A stretch of 64,000 nucleotides of DNA from Tritonibacter aquimaris (GTDB taxonomy: Bacteria > Pseudomonadota > Alphaproteobacteria > Rhodobacterales > Rhodobacteraceae). This document shows, one piece after another, positions 1 through 9,682 of the stretch (positions are counted from its first letter, which is position 1; each line of letters begins with the position of its first letter). The notes under the pieces were generated by a model. It was not told where the DNA came from, did no database searches, and saw only the letters and a list, made by a program, of their open reading frames with translations. The translations under genes were made by a program, and so were the position numbers. Location of the stretch: assembly GCF_009617595.1 (NCBI RefSeq), contig NZ_WIXK01000004.1, forward strand, positions 310,001 to 374,000, in the 5' to 3' direction.

Positions 1-231
1 AATCACAAAGGCGTTGAGCGACGAATCGTTTACCACCAGAACCCGCACCCGTTTGGGGTTCAGCCCCGAGGCGCGCAGCACCGGTGCCGCCAGTTGCGAT
101 AGCCCATATTCTATGTCTGCATCGCGCAACAACGAGATAGATTGCGCCTGTACCGCTGACGCAAAAAACAGAAAAAAACCGATCATCAATGCTGGGATTG
201 ACGTCAGTCGATATACACGATCAAAGGTCAT
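1..231 (-). CDS. M48 family metalloprotease, N-terminal part
   Basis: Reading leftward from the ATG at 231 gives 77 open codons to the window edge. The protein starts with a signal peptide (hydrophobic core LMIGFFLFFASA, then VQAQ), followed by LLRDADIEYGLSQLAAPVLR and the stretch VRVLVVNDSSLNAFVI. The latter resembles the strand before the HExxH helix in BepA-like periplasmic M48 peptidases, which act in outer-membrane protein quality control. The catalytic motif itself lies outside the window. Only 22 bases separate this start from the divergent aminotransferase, so the two promoters must overlap the coding regions. An AAGGTG ribosome-binding site precedes the ATG. The family call rests on the N-terminal pattern only. 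Confidence 0.75.
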   Translation of the reverse strand, partial: MTFDRVYRLTSIPALMIGFFLFFASAVQAQSISLLRDADIEYGLSQLAAPVLRASGLNPKRVRVLVVNDSSLNAFVI

Positions 232-253
232 GGGTGCACCTTGGGAGATTGCT

Positions 254-1399
254 ATGCGAAACTCAACCCGATCCAATGTGGATCCCTTCATTGTGATGGA
301 TGTGATGGAAGCTGCGCGCCGCGCCGAAGAGGGCGGACGCCATATTATCCACATGGAAGTGGGACAGCCGTCCACCGGCGCGCCCAAGGCCGCCCGTCGC
401 GCATTGGCGGATGCGCTGGATCAGGACGCGCTTGGCTATACCGTTGCGCTGGGGATCCCTGAACTACGTCAACGTATCGCGCGTCTTTACGGGGAGTGGT
501 ATAATGTGGATCTCAACCCAGAGCGCGTGGTGGTGACGCCGGGGTCGTCGGGTGCATTCACACTGGCGTTTACCTCGCTGTTTGACAGCGGTGACCGGGT
601 TGGCATTGGTGCGCCGGGTTATCCGTCTTATCGTCAGATCCTGCATGCGCTTGGTTATACTCCGGTTGATATTGAAACCGCGCCGGAAAACCGCCTGCAG
701 CCAGTGCCCGCCGATTTTGGTGATCTCAATCTTGCGGGGCTGATGGTTGCATCCCCTGCAAATCCAACCGGCACAATGCTGGGCCATGATGCGCTGAAAT
801 CGCTGATTGATGCCACCCATGCGCAGAACGCGGCGTTTATCTCGGATGAGATTTATCACGGGCTTGAATATGAGGCCAAAGCCGTCACCGCGCTTGAAAT
901 CACCGATGACTGTTATGTGATCAATTCATTCTCCAAGTTTTTCTCGATGACGGGCTGGCGCGTGGGCTGGATGGTTGTGCCCGAAGATCACGTGCGTGTG
1001 GTGGAACGCATCGCGCAGAACATGTTTATCTGTGCGCCACATGCCAGCCAGGTCGCTGCATTGGCTGCGCTCGACTGCGAAGATGAATTGCGTGAAAATA
1101 TCGCCGTTTACGCGGCGAACCGAAAGTTGATGCTCGACGGGTTGCCACAGGCGGGGTTCACCAAGATCGCGCCACCGGATGGAGCATTCTACATTTATGC
1201 GGATGTGTCTGAACTGACCCAGGACAGCCGCGCCTTTGCGCAAGAGATCCTCGACAAGGCAGGCGTTGCGGTGACGCCGGGGCTTGATTTTGATCCCAAG
1301 CGCGGGGCAACAACATTGCGGTTTTCTTATGCGCGTTCAACTGCGGATATCGAGGAAGGGCTTGCGCGGCTCAAAACCTTTATGGCGGCGCGCGGCTGA
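254..1399 (+). CDS. Class I/II pyridoxal-phosphate aminotransferase
   Basis: The 381-residue protein is a fold-type I PLP enzyme of the aspartate aminotransferase superfamily, transferring an amino group between an amino acid and a 2-oxoacid in the cytoplasm. Visible signatures are GHIIHMEVGQPS-like N-terminal substrate-loop residues (around 30), SPANPTGTM (around 170), SDEIYHGLEY, and SFSKFFSMTGWRVGW with the PLP-binding lysine (around 235), plus a C-terminal arginine in TLRFSYARS. The substrate cannot be told from sequence. The open frame extends upstream to 14, but the ATG at 254 has a GGGAG site 5 bases ahead and the upstream stretch is the antisense of the M48 gene, so 254 is preferred. 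Confidence 0.9.
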   Translation: MRNSTRSNVDPFIVMDVMEAARRAEEGGRHIIHMEVGQPSTGAPKAARRALADALDQDALGYTVALGIPELRQRIARLYGEWYNVDLNPERVVVTPGSSGAFTLAFTSLFDSGDRVGIGAPGYPSYRQILHALGYTPVDIETAPENRLQPVPADFGDLNLAGLMVASPANPTGTMLGHDALKSLIDATHAQNAAFISDEIYHGLEYEAKAVTALEITDDCYVINSFSKFFSMTGWRVGWMVVPEDHVRVVERIAQNMFICAPHASQVAALAALDCEDELRENIAVYAANRKLMLDGLPQAGFTKIAPPDGAFYIYADVSELTQDSRAFAQEILDKAGVAVTPGLDFDPKRGATTLRFSYARSTADIEEGLARLKTFMAARG

Positions 1400-1455
1400 T
1401 CAGGGTTTATTGAAACACGCCTTATCAAGGCAGATCAACGAGGCAGGTAACACAT

Positions 1456-2685
1456 ATGCGGCGTCTACTATCATGGGTGTTGAGCGCGGTTTTGCTGGCT
1501 GGGGTTGCTGGGGCACAGGAATTCAGCGGGCTTGCGCGTATTGATGCGCCTGCCAGCGGGATCGAACTCAGTCGTGGCGGTGCAGACCTTACCTTGCAGC
1601 TAAGCCAGGGGGTGCCCTATCGGGTGTTCACATTGGATGCGCCCCGGCGCCTGGTGCTCGATTTCCAAGAAGTGGACTGGACTGGGCTGCAGCCTGAGCA
1701 ATTGCTGGCAGACAGGCATGTGGTATCTGCGCAATTTGGCACCTATGTGCCGGGCTGGTCGCGGCTTGTGCTCGAGCTGGCGCAGCCGATGCAGGTGAAA
1801 ACCGCTGATCTTTCGGTTGATACGGTGACCGCTGCAGCGCAGTTGAAAATTGCGCTGACACCGGTGGATGAGGCGACCTTTGCAGCACGCGCAGGTGCAC
1901 CTGTTGATCCGCGCTGGGATTTGCCCGCAGCTGAGCCGTTGCCGGTGCCAAATACCCGCCCCAGTGATGCGCCGCTGATGGTGGTTCTTGATCCCGGACA
2001 CGGCGGTATTGATCCCGGCGCGCAGGTGAAAAATGACCGTTTCGAGATCGATGAAAAAGAGCTGGCTCTGCAATTCGCGTTAGAGCTTGGGGAAATCCTG
2101 CTGCGCTCCGGCCAGTTTGATGTGCGCCTGACGCGCAACGATGACTACTTTGTGTCGCTTGAACGCCGCATAACGCTCGCGCATCAGGCCAAGGCGGATG
2201 TGTTTATCTCGATCCATGCGGATTCGTTGTCAGCTGGTTATGCCCATGGCACCACAATTTACACTTTGTCGGACGAAGCATCTGATGTGGCCTCCGCCAA
2301 ACTTGCAGAGCGCCAACAGCGCAGCCAGCTTTTGGCGGGCACAGATCTGAGCGATACCGATGATCAGGTCGCGGATGTTTTGCTGGATCTTGCGCGGGTT
2401 GAAACCCATCCGCGGTCGCTGCATCTGGCGCAGTCGGTGGCGGATGGCATGGCAGAGAAGGGCGGGCCAATGAATCGCAGGCCTTTGCGCTCAGCCGGGT
2501 TTTCCGTGCTGAAATCAGCTGATATTCCATCAGTTCTGATTGAGATCGGCTTTTTGTCGAGCCCGCGGGATCTGGAAAACCTGATGGATCCTGACTGGCG
2601 GCGGCGTTCAGCCTTTGGCATTTTGAACGGGCTATTGGCCTGGCAGGAACAAGACGCTGCACAAAAGACGCTTGTGCGCCAATAA
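1456..2685 (+). CDS. amiC: N-acetylmuramoyl-L-alanine amidase (AMIN + Amidase_3)
   Basis: The 409-residue periplasmic amidase cleaves the lactyl-amide bond between muramic acid and the stem peptide, usually at division. It begins with a signal peptide (LLSWVLSAVLLAGVAGAQ), then an AMIN domain (about 35-130, with YRVFTLDAPRRLVLDFQ) that targets septal peptidoglycan. The zinc amidase domain (about 175-395) shows VVLDPGHGGIDPGA (first His ligand), the acidic ligand in the following helix, SIHADS (second His) and the catalytic glutamate in SVLIEIGFLS. It sits just upstream of ponA, a layout common in Rhodobacterales and consistent with joint cell-wall work. The exact paralogue (AmiA, B or C) is not certain. 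Confidence 0.93.
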   Translation: MRRLLSWVLSAVLLAGVAGAQEFSGLARIDAPASGIELSRGGADLTLQLSQGVPYRVFTLDAPRRLVLDFQEVDWTGLQPEQLLADRHVVSAQFGTYVPGWSRLVLELAQPMQVKTADLSVDTVTAAAQLKIALTPVDEATFAARAGAPVDPRWDLPAAEPLPVPNTRPSDAPLMVVLDPGHGGIDPGAQVKNDRFEIDEKELALQFALELGEILLRSGQFDVRLTRNDDYFVSLERRITLAHQAKADVFISIHADSLSAGYAHGTTIYTLSDEASDVASAKLAERQQRSQLLAGTDLSDTDDQVADVLLDLARVETHPRSLHLAQSVADGMAEKGGPMNRRPLRSAGFSVLKSADIPSVLIEIGFLSSPRDLENLMDPDWRRRSAFGILNGLLAWQEQDAAQKTLVRQ

Positions 2686-2785
2686 TGCGCAAAACCGCCG
2701 ATGCAGGTGGGCGGGCTCACGGATCATTTGAATATATGATAAGATAATAACGCAGATTTGCGGCGGCTTTTGCAAACTTCCCGTT

Positions 2786-2814
2786 TTGACGCTGCCGATT
2801 GGGACGCCTATATA
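2786..2814 (+). promoter_or_regulatory. Sigma-70-type promoter of ponA with palindromic -10
   Basis: TTGACG (2786-2791) and TATATA (2809-2814) are separated by exactly 17 bases, placing a start of transcription near 2821, about 20 bases before the ponA GTG codon. The -10 box lies inside a perfect 14-bp palindrome, CGCCTATATAGGCG (2805-2818), so a repressor could bind across it. The promoter fit is seen directly; the repressor idea is inference. Confidence 0.7.
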
Positions 2815-2842
2815 GGCGCAATGCTGCAAGCGAGGCTTTAAC

Positions 2843-5347
2843 GTGCTCAGGTTCTTTTTGTCCTTTTGGGGCGCCATCTTTTCCACATTGACCATGGGGA
2901 TCGCGGCGATTGCGATCACTGTGGGGGGTATCTTCTGGTTTTATGGCCGTGATCTGCCAAGCCACGAATCCTTGGCGCGCTATCAGCCACCCACCATCAG
3001 CCGGATTTATTCCGGTGAAGGCGAGCTGATCGACGAATTTGCCAAAGAGCGCCGCCTGTTCACAGCCTCAGAGGATGTGCCAGATCTGGTCAAACAGGCG
3101 TTTATCTCAGCGGAAGATAAAAACTTCTACGTGCACCAAGGCTACGACATGCGCGGCATCGCTGCCGCGGCCTATGAGGCGGTACGTTCGCGCGGCAGCA
3201 ATGTGCGCGGGGCCTCGACCATTACCCAGCAGGTGATGAAAAACTTCCTGCTTGATGGCAGCCGACGCGCCGAACGTAAAATCAAAGAGATCATTCTGGC
3301 CTCCCGTCTGGAAGATACGCTCGATAAGGAAGCGATCCTTGAGCTTTATCTCAACGAAATCTTCCTGGGGCAGAACTCTTATGGGGTGACTGCGGCGGCG
3401 CAGACCTATTTCAACAAAACCCTGGGCGAGCTGGAGCCGCATGAGGCGGCGACATTGGCTTCGATGCCCAAAGCCCCGTCTGATTACCATCCGGTGCGGC
3501 GCAAAGAGCGGCTGCTGAAGCGGCGTAACTTTGTTCTGAAAGAGATGTATGAAAACGGCTACCTGTCTGAGGCCGTGTATGAAGTGGAACGCGCCCAGCC
3601 GCTGCGTTCGGTGCAAAATGGCGATTTCGAAAGCTTCCGCACCGCATTGCCACCGCGCGATTATTTCACCGATGAGATCCGCCGCCAGCTGTCTGACGAT
3701 TTTGGCGAGGGTGAGTTCTTTACCGGTGGCTTTACTGTGCGTGCAACCATTGATGCGGAAATGCAGGCAGAAGCCGCTTTGGCCATGCGCACCGGTCTTG
3801 AAAAATTCGACCGTCAGCGCGGGATCTGGCACGGCACCGATGTAACGCTGCCAGAAAGCGCGCTCGCGGATGAGGATAGCTGGCGCGCCGCGCTTTCTGA
3901 CGCCAAAGTGCCACGCGACATCACCCTTGGAGGCAGCTGGTATCCGGCGGTGGTGCTTGAGGTGGCTGACCAAAGTCTGAGCGTGGGTGTTGAAGGTCAT
4001 TCCGAAATCGGATCTGTCCCGCGTTCAGATATCAAATGGCTCAAAGGCAACTTCTTTGACAATTTCACCCGCGGTGATGTGGTGCTTGTACGGGGGGTAA
4101 CCCGCGACGACGGCAGCGTTGAACGCTGGTCGCTGCGTCAGGTGCCCGAGGTGCAGGGTGGCTTTGTTGCGATGGATGTGAACACTGGCCGCGTGATTGC
4201 GATGCAGGGTGGGTTCTCGTACCAGCATTCGGTGTTTAACCGCGCAACCCAGGCGCAGCGTCAGCCAGGATCGAGCTTTAAGCCGTTTGTTTATGCTGCC
4301 GCGCTTGACAGTGGCTACAGCCCTGCAACCATCGTTGTGGATGCGCCGATTGAAATCAACACGCCGCAGGGCCTGTGGCGGCCGAAAAACTCCTCCAACA
4401 AATTCTATGGCCCAACACCGCTGCGTACCGGGATTGAACAGTCTCGTAACCTGATGACCATCCGATTGGCACAAGAGGTCAGCATGGAAGTGGTTGCGGG
4501 CTATGCAGAACGTTTTGGCGTTTATGATCGGATGGGGGCGTTTTTGGCGAACTCTTTGGGAGCCGAAGAAACCACGCTTTATAAAATGGTGGCGGCCTAT
4601 GCGATGTTTGCCAACGGTGGTGAGCGGGTCGAACCAACGCTGGTTGACCGAATTCAGGACCGTTCTGGACGCACGATTTACCGCCACGACGGCCGCGACT
4701 GTGTAGATTGCGCCGCTGCGACATTGGGTGAGGGGCGTTTGCCGCGCATTGAAACCCACCGTGAGCAGGTGATGGATCCCATTACGGCCTATCAGCTGAC
4801 CTCGATGATGAAAGGTGTGGTTGATCGCGGTACTGCAAGTTCGGTCATCAACCTGCCGGTGCCTGCGGCGGGTAAAACAGGGACCACCAATGATTCCCGC
4901 GATGCATGGTTTGTGGGCTTTACCTCAAACATCGTGGCAGGGTGTTACATCGGCTATGACCAGCCGCGTCCGATGGGGCGGGGTGCTTATGGCGGCACGC
5001 TCTGCGGGCCGGTGTTTCAGCAGTTCATGACCAAAGCGACCGAAAAATTCGGCGGCGGCCGGTTCCGGGTGCCTGAGGGCGGTCACTTCATCAAGATTGA
5101 CCGTTTCACCGGCGCGCGCCTGGCGGATGATGCGTCAGGTGAATATGTGGTTGCGGAATATTTCCGTGACGGCGACGAGCCGATCTTTGGCGTGACCTTT
5201 GATGGTGGCTTTGCCATGGGGTCCAACCTGCCGCTGTTTGAAGAGGCTCAGCAAACCGGACGCCGGGTAAAGACATCCAGCGGTGGCACCGCGGTTTTGG
5301 GGCCAAAGGCCAATTTTGGCACTGTGAGCTCGGGCGGTTTGTACTGA
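2843..5347 (+). CDS. ponA: Penicillin-binding protein 1A (class A bifunctional PBP)
   Basis: The 834-residue inner-membrane enzyme polymerises glycan strands and cross-links stem peptides. An N-terminal anchor (about 10-32) is followed by the GT51 glycosyltransferase domain with EDKNFYVHQGYD (catalytic Glu region), GASTITQQVMKN and ERKIKEIILA. An OB-like insert follows, and the transpeptidase domain has QPGSSFKPFVYAAAL (SxxK serine), an SxN-type motif near SRN, and the KTGTTNDSRDAWFVG box. The start is GTG at 2843, about 20 bases after the predicted transcription start. Its last 100 bases overlap, on the other strand, the 3' end of the RTX-Hint gene. Its own C-terminus ([10 protein letters not shown]) looks natural, so the overlap probably arose from the other gene. 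Confidence 0.96.
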   Translation: MLRFFLSFWGAIFSTLTMGIAAIAITVGGIFWFYGRDLPSHESLARYQPPTISRIYSGEGELIDEFAKERRLFTASEDVPDLVKQAFISAEDKNFYVHQGYDMRGIAAAAYEAVRSRGSNVRGASTITQQVMKNFLLDGSRRAERKIKEIILASRLEDTLDKEAILELYLNEIFLGQNSYGVTAAAQTYFNKTLGELEPHEAATLASMPKAPSDYHPVRRKERLLKRRNFVLKEMYENGYLSEAVYEVERAQPLRSVQNGDFESFRTALPPRDYFTDEIRRQLSDDFGEGEFFTGGFTVRATIDAEMQAEAALAMRTGLEKFDRQRGIWHGTDVTLPESALADEDSWRAALSDAKVPRDITLGGSWYPAVVLEVADQSLSVGVEGHSEIGSVPRSDIKWLKGNFFDNFTRGDVVLVRGVTRDDGSVERWSLRQVPEVQGGFVAMDVNTGRVIAMQGGFSYQHSVFNRATQAQRQPGSSFKPFVYAAALDSGYSPATIVVDAPIEINTPQGLWRPKNSSNKFYGPTPLRTGIEQSRNLMTIRLAQEVSMEVVAGYAERFGVYDRMGAFLANSLGAEETTLYKMVAAYAMFANGGERVEPTLVDRIQDRSGRTIYRHDGRDCVDCAAATLGEGRLPRIETHREQVMDPITAYQLTSMMKGVVDRGTASSVINLPVPAAGKTGTTNDSRDAWFVGFTSNIVAGCYIGYDQPRPMGRGAYGGTLCGPVFQQFMTKATEKFGGGRFRVPEGGHFIKIDRFTGARLADDASGEYVVAEYFRDGDEPIFGVTFDGGFAMGSNLPLFEEAQQTGRRVKTSSGGTAVLGPKANFGTVSSGGLY

Positions 5348-7311
5348 CGTAGCAATTTCGCTTCACGTGTGGTGAGGCAGAGACGGGCGGTTTCCATGTA
5401 TTCCGCCCGTTTCATTTTATGGCGCGTCAGTGCCTGCTCCAGATCCAGATCCTGTTCCGCTGTCAGCGTCTCGATCGCGGTTTTTCCCGGAAAGAAACTT
5501 TCTGCTGCGATGCCATTGGCATAAAGAATATCGTGCTGCGGTGTGAGCAGATGGACATAGGTGATTGCGGCGCAGGGCACGCGGTAGATATGGCGGTGAT
5601 CCACCAACGCCTGAGCGGGGATCAGAACCTCGTCTTCGCCAAACAGCAGCTCAGCTGAGGCGCTTTTGTGCAGGATACGGTGTTGCGGGGAGACCAGCAG
5701 CGATGCGCCATCGCTGTGGTGGTTGTCGATGCAGATGGGCGCGGCAGAGCCGGTCGCCTCAACCGTGACCGAGCTGATCCAGACCAGCGGCTGGTCGCCA
5801 TTGTCACGGGTTGAAATAAGGTCGCCTGCCTGTAGCGTTTCAACAGCGCGCGGGCCCGTTGGGGTCTCGATCTTTGTGCCGGCGGCGAAACAGATAATGT
5901 TTTCGATGCCTGAGAAAGTCACCACGGTGCCATCCAGCAGTGTTGCCGTGCCGGATAGGCTGCCGTCGGGAGTTGTGTTGGTGATATTCAGGCTGCCCGG
6001 CTGAAGTTGCCCATTGAAATCAAGCGTGTCGCCCACATCCTGTTCTGTATCGCCGCCTGTAATAGTGAGGGTGCCTGCAGTAGGCTCTCCGGCGTCAACC
6101 ACTTCGAAGTAGTCATCCCCGGCGTCGCCCTGTGCGCTGTCGCCTTCGGCGACGATGAGGCGATCGTCACCATCGCCCCCGACCAAAGAGTCGTCCCCCG
6201 TGCCGCCCGAAATATAGTCATCGCCGCCTTGGCCATAGATTGTATCATCGCCCGCACCGCCAAACAGCGTGTCATTATAGGGATCCGGCGTTTGTGCAGG
6301 CATGGTAAACGTAATGTTGCCAACGGTGTAGTCAGAGCCGTCGGTTCCATCCGTCTGCATGTTGGCGCTGAGCACGAGCTGGTCAAAGGACCCAACATCG
6401 CTGATGGACACTATGCCAGAGTCGCCGCCGCTGCTGGCTGAAAAATCCCCTTCGGCGACCAGAACCCCATCATTGTAGACCTGCCAGTGACCTTCTTCGT
6501 TGTGGCTGTCGAACAGGTGTTCAAATTGAAAGGAGGCGGAGGTGACATCATTGTCAAAGTCGACGAACAGCTTTTCCGTTTGCCCGCTGGCCATATCGTA
6601 GCCGATTTGTTCCGGCACATAGCTGTCGGAGTCTGAGATGCTTCCTGCGACGCCAAAGTTGCCGCCATAGAAAGAAATGTCGCTTGCGTTGGGGGTGCCG
6701 CCAATGAGTTGCGCCGTGACCGTAAAGCCTGAACCCGTGTCTGACACATTGCTGGCGGTGATTGTGTCGGTCACGCCGTTGAGATCTGCTTCGGAGCTGC
6801 TGTCGCCATAAATAACATCATTGCCGGCACTGCCGCTAATGCTGTCTGCGCCGCCACCCCCAAACACGGTGTCGTTGCCAGCGCCCGCATCAACCGTATC
6901 ATCGCCACCACCGGCAAGAACAAGATCATCATTGCCGCTTCCAGCGCCAAGCCCATTGTCGATCTGGTCGCCATCATTGTCGACATAGCTTGCATCAATA
7001 ACTTCGCCACTGTCGGTGCCATCAATTGCGCCATCCAGCAGCGAATAATTCGGTGCGTTGCCCACGCTTGCACTGCTGAGGGTATCTACCGGCCCCGCAT
7101 GTGGGATAAAGTAGAGATTGCCATCAGTGCCCAGCGTATAATCGCCTGCTTCTTCGAAATTGCTGTAGATATTGGCGTTATCGGTCCCGCTCCAGAACCA
7201 TGTTCCGGTGCCGATGTATTCATCAGTGTTGAAAGTTGTGTAGGCACCACTGATCGTATCACCGGTATCCAGGTTGCTATCCCCTAGAGTGACCAAATAT
7301 CCCTGTGCCAT
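5248..7311 (-). CDS. RTX calcium-binding protein with C-terminal Hint domain
   Basis: The 687-residue acidic, glycine/aspartate-rich protein has no classical signal peptide, as expected for type I secretion. Two RTX blocks are visible: about 140-180 ([18 protein letters not shown]) and about 350-390 ([20 protein letters not shown]), with GGxGxDxUx nonapeptides that bind Ca2+. Between them is a roughly 150-residue beta-rich segment of unknown type. After about 475 comes a Hint (hedgehog/intein) domain starting [20 protein letters not shown], with VSPQHRIL as the conserved His block and [12 protein letters not shown] near its end. The gene sits on the opposite strand between ponA and prfB, and its last roughly 33 residues are encoded antisense to ponA. 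Export and self-cleavage are inferences. Confidence 0.88.
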   Translation of the reverse strand: MAQGYLVTLGDSNLDTGDTISGAYTTFNTDEYIGTGTWFWSGTDNANIYSNFEEAGDYTLGTDGNLYFIPHAGPVDTLSSASVGNAPNYSLLDGAIDGTDSGEVIDASYVDNDGDQIDNGLGAGSGNDDLVLAGGGDDTVDAGAGNDTVFGGGGADSISGSAGNDVIYGDSSSEADLNGVTDTITASNVSDTGSGFTVTAQLIGGTPNASDISFYGGNFGVAGSISDSDSYVPEQIGYDMASGQTEKLFVDFDNDVTSASFQFEHLFDSHNEEGHWQVYNDGVLVAEGDFSASSGGDSGIVSISDVGSFDQLVLSANMQTDGTDGSDYTVGNITFTMPAQTPDPYNDTLFGGAGDDTIYGQGGDDYISGGTGDDSLVGGDGDDRLIVAEGDSAQGDAGDDYFEVVDAGEPTAGTLTITGGDTEQDVGDTLDFNGQLQPGSLNITNTTPDGSLSGTATLLDGTVVTFSGIENIICFAAGTKIETPTGPRAVETLQAGDLISTRDNGDQPLVWISSVTVEATGSAAPICIDNHHSDGASLLVSPQHRILHKSASAELLFGEDEVLIPAQALVDHRHIYRVPCAAITYVHLLTPQHDILYANGIAAESFFPGKTAIETLTAEQDLDLEQALTRHKMKRAEYMETARLCLTTREAKLLRQYKPPELTVPKLAFGPKTAVPPLDVFTRRPVC

Positions 7312-7499
7312 TGACGCCTACCTCGCTAACGAATGTCTCTCAAACAGTGACTGAAGATATTAAGCGCAGATGGTTTATGATTTCTTTCGCCAGCGGGTTT
7401 CTTGGCGGCAGTACCGGATTGCTGTGTATGCACATGCTTGCCCGTTGTGGCGCAGTGGTTTATCACGCCAGCCTGAACACTGTGACAGGAATTTCCACC

Positions 7500-8627
7500 A
7501 TGCGCGCCGAAACCCAGACGACTGTGACCGAGATCGAAAAATCGCTTGAACTGCTGGCCCAGCGTCTGAACTGGGAAACGGCTGAATACCGGTTGGAAGA
7601 ATTTAATGCGCGGGTCGAAGATCCCAACCTTTGGGACAATCCTGAAGCAGCGCAAAAATTGATGCGCGAACGTCAGTTGCTGGTGGATTCCATTGATACC
7701 TACAAAGGGATCAAACAGGATTTGGCGGACAATATCGAACTGATTGAGCTTGGCGAGATGGAAGATGACAATGAAGTCATCGCAGACGCCGAGGCAGCAC
7801 TGAAAAACCTGCGTGAAACTGCGGCTGAAAAAGAGCTTGAGGCACTGCTTGATGGTGAGGCCGACAGCAATGACACTTTCCTTGAGATCAACTCAGGCGC
7901 GGGTGGCACAGAGAGCTGCGACTGGGCGTCGATGCTGGCGCGTATGTATGTGCGGTGGGCCGAAAAGAAAGGCTATACCGTTGAGCTGCAGTCTGAGACC
8001 CCGGGCGAAGAAGCGGGCATTAAATCGGTGGCCTATAAAATCACCGGTCATAATGCCTACGGCTGGCTGAAGTCTGAATCTGGCGTGCATCGTCTGGTGC
8101 GGATTTCGCCCTATGACTCGGCGGCCAAGCGGCACACATCGTTCAGCTCGGTCTGGGTTTATCCGGTGGTGGATGACAATATCGAAATCGACGTGAACCC
8201 CAGCGACATCCGCGTCGATACCTATCGCTCTTCTGGTGCCGGTGGTCAGCACGTGAACACCACCGACTCGGCTGTACGGATCACCCACGTGCCCACAGGT
8301 ATCGTTGTGACCTCATCCGAGAAGTCCCAGCACCAAAACCGCGACATCGCCATGAAGGCCCTGAAATCGCGCCTGTATCAACAGGAGCTGGACCGCCGCA
8401 ACGCTGAGATCAACGCAGCCCACGAGGCCAAAGGCGATGCGGGCTGGGGCAACCAGATCCGGTCATACGTTCTGCAGCCCTATCAGATGGTCAAGGACCT
8501 GCGTACATCGCACGAGACCTCAGACACCAAAGGGGTGCTGGATGGCGATCTGGATGGGTTCATGGCGGCAACGCTTGCACTGAATGTGTCTGGCAAAAGC
8601 CGAGCGGACGCGCAGGCGGAAGACTAA
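7500..8627 (+). CDS. prfB: Peptide chain release factor 2
   Basis: The 375-residue factor recognises UGA and UAA stop codons and triggers peptide release in the ribosome. The GGQ loop is seen in [16 protein letters not shown]. At the codon-recognition site, where E. coli has SPF, this protein reads [16 protein letters not shown], so SPF is SPY. The reading frame is continuous from the ATG at 7500, which has an AGGA site 9 bases ahead. The in-frame UGA and slippery site that autoregulate prfB in E. coli are absent. An open frame reaches back to 7305, but that segment has no similarity to RF2 N-termini and covers the RTX-Hint promoter side. Confidence 0.96.
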   Translation: MRAETQTTVTEIEKSLELLAQRLNWETAEYRLEEFNARVEDPNLWDNPEAAQKLMRERQLLVDSIDTYKGIKQDLADNIELIELGEMEDDNEVIADAEAALKNLRETAAEKELEALLDGEADSNDTFLEINSGAGGTESCDWASMLARMYVRWAEKKGYTVELQSETPGEEAGIKSVAYKITGHNAYGWLKSESGVHRLVRISPYDSAAKRHTSFSSVWVYPVVDDNIEIDVNPSDIRVDTYRSSGAGGQHVNTTDSAVRITHVPTGIVVTSSEKSQHQNRDIAMKALKSRLYQQELDRRNAEINAAHEAKGDAGWGNQIRSYVLQPYQMVKDLRTSHETSDTKGVLDGDLDGFMAATLALNVSGKSRADAQAED

Positions 8628-8641
8628 GCGCGTTCATGCGC

Positions 8642-9442
8642 TCAGCGAAAGACCTCACCGGCGCGCAATAGGTGGCGGTGAAATGGCGGGATCTTATCCA
8701 CGGTTTTAAATCCTGATTTGCGCGCACATTTCAGGATCCGGTGGGTGTCAGTGCCCAGGTGTTCGTAGATCATTCGCGTTACCCGTTCAGCATGTTCGGT
8801 TGCGCGGGTGGAACGGGCAACATAGCCGGACCAGAAATTGCTTTCCATTGACGAGGCGCGGGCAAGATAGTTGAACGAAAAGGTCAATGAATTCTTGCGC
8901 GCGATCAACAACGACACGCCGTCCTCATGGGGCAGGGCAAAGCCGCGAAACTCTCTTGTGCTTGTGGTGGTGGGGAGGCCCTGGAACTGTAGGGCTTCTT
9001 TGGCCTCAAATCCTTTGACAAAGGTCACCCCGTGCTCGTCGCGGAAAATATAGACGAGGCCTTCCACATATTGATCGGGGGTCACGAAACTGCGGCGGGT
9101 AAAATTGTAAAAGCCTGAGGGGAAGATGTCTTCGGGAACGCGTTGCGCGCTGGCACCAAAATAGTCAGCCAAGAACGGCCCGTTCATGATTTTGCCGCCC
9201 GGCGACAGCGTCTCGACCGGCTCCAGCAGGATACGTGCGTCCACGCTGAAGTACTGACAAATGCGATCCAGCACATCCGGGCGCGGAAAGCTTTCACCAG
9301 CAAGGTAGCGGTTGAATTGAGTTCTGTTGATCCCCAGTTGGCGCGACAGCTCTGAAACAGAGGCGTGACCCTCTGCCAGGCGTCGCAGATTTTCACCAAA
9401 CACACTGCGCAATTCAACCGGAGATCGTGCTTGACTATTCAT
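8642..9442 (-). CDS. XRE-family helix-turn-helix transcriptional regulator
   Basis: The 266-residue protein starts with an XRE/Cro-type DNA-binding domain (about 10-70): FGENLRRLAEGHASVSELSR, GINRTQFNRYLAGESFPRPD, CQYFSVDA. The remaining roughly 190 residues form an uncharacterised sensor-like region with FYNFTRRSFVTPDQYVEGLV and a C-terminal MIYEHLGTDTHRILK. No ligand is recognisable. It ends 15 bases from the convergent prfB stop. A palindrome 10 bases upstream of its start (9452-9466) would suit autoregulation. The family assignment is firm; the target genes are unknown. Confidence 0.85.
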   Translation of the reverse strand: MNSQARSPVELRSVFGENLRRLAEGHASVSELSRQLGINRTQFNRYLAGESFPRPDVLDRICQYFSVDARILLEPVETLSPGGKIMNGPFLADYFGASAQRVPEDIFPSGFYNFTRRSFVTPDQYVEGLVYIFRDEHGVTFVKGFEAKEALQFQGLPTTTSTREFRGFALPHEDGVSLLIARKNSLTFSFNYLARASSMESNFWSGYVARSTRATEHAERVTRMIYEHLGTDTHRILKCARKSGFKTVDKIPPFHRHLLRAGEVFR

Positions 9443-9451
9443 TTACACTTG

Positions 9452-9466
9452 CCCTTTTTAAAAGGG
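9452..9466. promoter_or_regulatory. Palindrome upstream of XRE gene, candidate operator
   Basis: CCCTTTTTAAAAGGG is a 7-1-7 inverted repeat (arms CCCTTTT and AAAAGGG) placed 10-24 bases ahead of the XRE start codon at 9442. The position fits an autoregulatory operator overlapping the leader. The repeat is directly visible; its binding protein is inferred. Confidence 0.4.
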
Positions 9467-9682
9467 AAGATGCCACAATTATTTGGGTTGTGCGACTATT
9501 CTAATCGAATTTTTGCCGTAGTGGCTCTATTTAGCATCACAGTGACGCTCATCAGGGTTAACCTGTTCGTTTTCTGTCACAAAAACTCGGTATAAAAGGC
9601 GGAATTGCAAGTACAGTTATCACCCTTCTTATTGGAATATATGATTAATTGATCGTAGGCAGATAGTATGACGAGGGTCAGC

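Noticed and set aside
14-253. N-terminal extension of the aminotransferase
   Set aside because: It is the antisense of the M48 gene start; the ATG at 254 has a good ribosome-binding site.
3107-4759. Two open frames of 297 and 244 codons antisense to ponA
   Set aside because: Arg/His-rich shadow frames; ponA is certain here.
7305-7499. N-terminal extension of prfB or a frameshift leader
   Set aside because: No RF2 similarity, no in-frame UGA with slippery site; ATG at 7500 fits the family.
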